DNA from: Acidobacteriota bacterium | GTDB lineage: Bacteria; Acidobacteriota; Terriglobia; Terriglobales; Acidobacteriaceae | Direction: 5' to 3' | Length of the DNA: 64,000 nucleotides | Assembly: GCA_028872955.1 (NCBI GenBank) | Contig: JAGWNX010000005.1 | Location: 1-64,000, forward strand | In this document: piece after piece, positions 63,855 through 64,000 of the stretch | Layout of the letters: every line of letters begins with the position of its first letter | How positions within the stretch are numbered: the stretch's first letter is position 1 | The notes under the pieces: model-generated | What the model saw: the letters and a program-made list of their open reading frames with translations, nothing else | The model's database searches: none | What the model was told of the DNA's origin: nothing | Position numbers and translations under genes: made by a program

Positions 63855-64000
63855 CAGCCGCCTCCCACTGCCGCAGCATCGCAACCACCATGGCGACGGA
63901 GCTAGAACTCTCCCGGCTCGACGCCCTCGCGCCATCGGCCGCTACGGCCAGCCCCCCAGCCGCCAGCGGATGCACCCCGCGGTGGAGTTGTGGCGGCGCA
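63841..64000 (-). CDS. 3' end of an unidentified gene (partial)
   Basis: The last 52 codons of a minus-strand frame running in from beyond the window, ending at TAG 63841-63843. The tail reads ...LAVAADGARASSRESSSSV then AMVVAMLRQWEAADAAR: a Ser-rich linker and an amphipathic helix. It overlaps the start of the matrixin-like gene by 14 nt, which supports a real gene translated in the same transcript. Product not identifiable. Confidence 0.5.
   Translation of the reverse strand, partial: APPQLHRGVHPLAAGGLAVAADGARASSRESSSSVAMVVAMLRQWEAADAAR

Overview
The window looks like a chromosome segment of a Gram-negative Acidobacteriota, most probably class Terriglobia (Granulicella / Terriglobus / Edaphobacter type). 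The reasons are high GC, an Oar-like TonB receptor with an N-terminal carboxypeptidase-regulatory-like domain, a VWFA-related protein of the type described from Acidobacteria, several IPT/Ig-like secreted proteins, and a Kdo-type lipopolysaccharide pathway. The lineage is inferred from family content, not from a marker-gene search. No rRNA, tRNA, CRISPR array, IS element or prophage was seen. Genes are dense and many start and stop codons overlap.

Layout. 1-1800 (minus): str operon rpsL-rpsG-fusA, with fusA cut by the window edge. 2466-7231 (plus): secreted S9 peptidase and a large beta-propeller lipoprotein, closed by a bidirectional terminator. 7318-8624 (minus): nusB and a lumazine synthase carrying an extra N-terminal VOC-like domain. 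8712-11731 (plus): enoyl-CoA hydratase, small secreted protein, SSF symporter. 11912-18558 (plus): five-gene carotenoid cluster (CrtN-like desaturase, aldehyde dehydrogenase, CrtP-like oxidase, acyltransferase, glycosyltransferase) that matches the logic of staphyloxanthin-type C30 carotenoid acid ester synthesis. 18625-28136: Hsp15-like protein, flavin monooxygenase, carboxylesterase, FAD oxidase, queE-queD, lactonase, DinG-type helicase. 28288-34529: Der GTPase, acyltransferase 3, two membrane or secreted hypotheticals, TrmFO. 34593-40537 (plus): tightly coupled envelope operon waaA-lpxK-heptosyltransferase-ICMT-like-DUF3108-DUF2007-queC. 40608-44616 (plus): TPR protein, moeA, moaC, GH43 galactanase. 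44645-47765 (minus): ergothioneine genes egtD-egtB and a VIT1-type transporter. 47902-55623 (plus): DUF5666 protein, TonB receptor, VWA protein, TPR protein. 55627-64000 (minus): DUF5522 protein, Lhr helicase, KdsC, a degenerate matrixin/IPT protein, and a partial gene.

How the parts fit together: KdsC (60304-60909), WaaA, LpxK and the GT9 enzyme belong to Kdo-lipid A / inner-core synthesis. QueC, QueD and QueE cover three steps of the preQ0 branch of queuosine synthesis from two separate loci. EgtB and EgtD without EgtA or EgtC suggest the short, cysteine-using ergothioneine route. Three genes (VOC-ribH, VIT1, lhr) lack a Shine-Dalgarno but have a TANNNT hexamer exactly 6 nt before ATG, which suggests leaderless mRNAs. 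The most unusual proteins are the VOC-lumazine synthase fusion and a large matrixin-fold protein in which all zinc-site residues are replaced.
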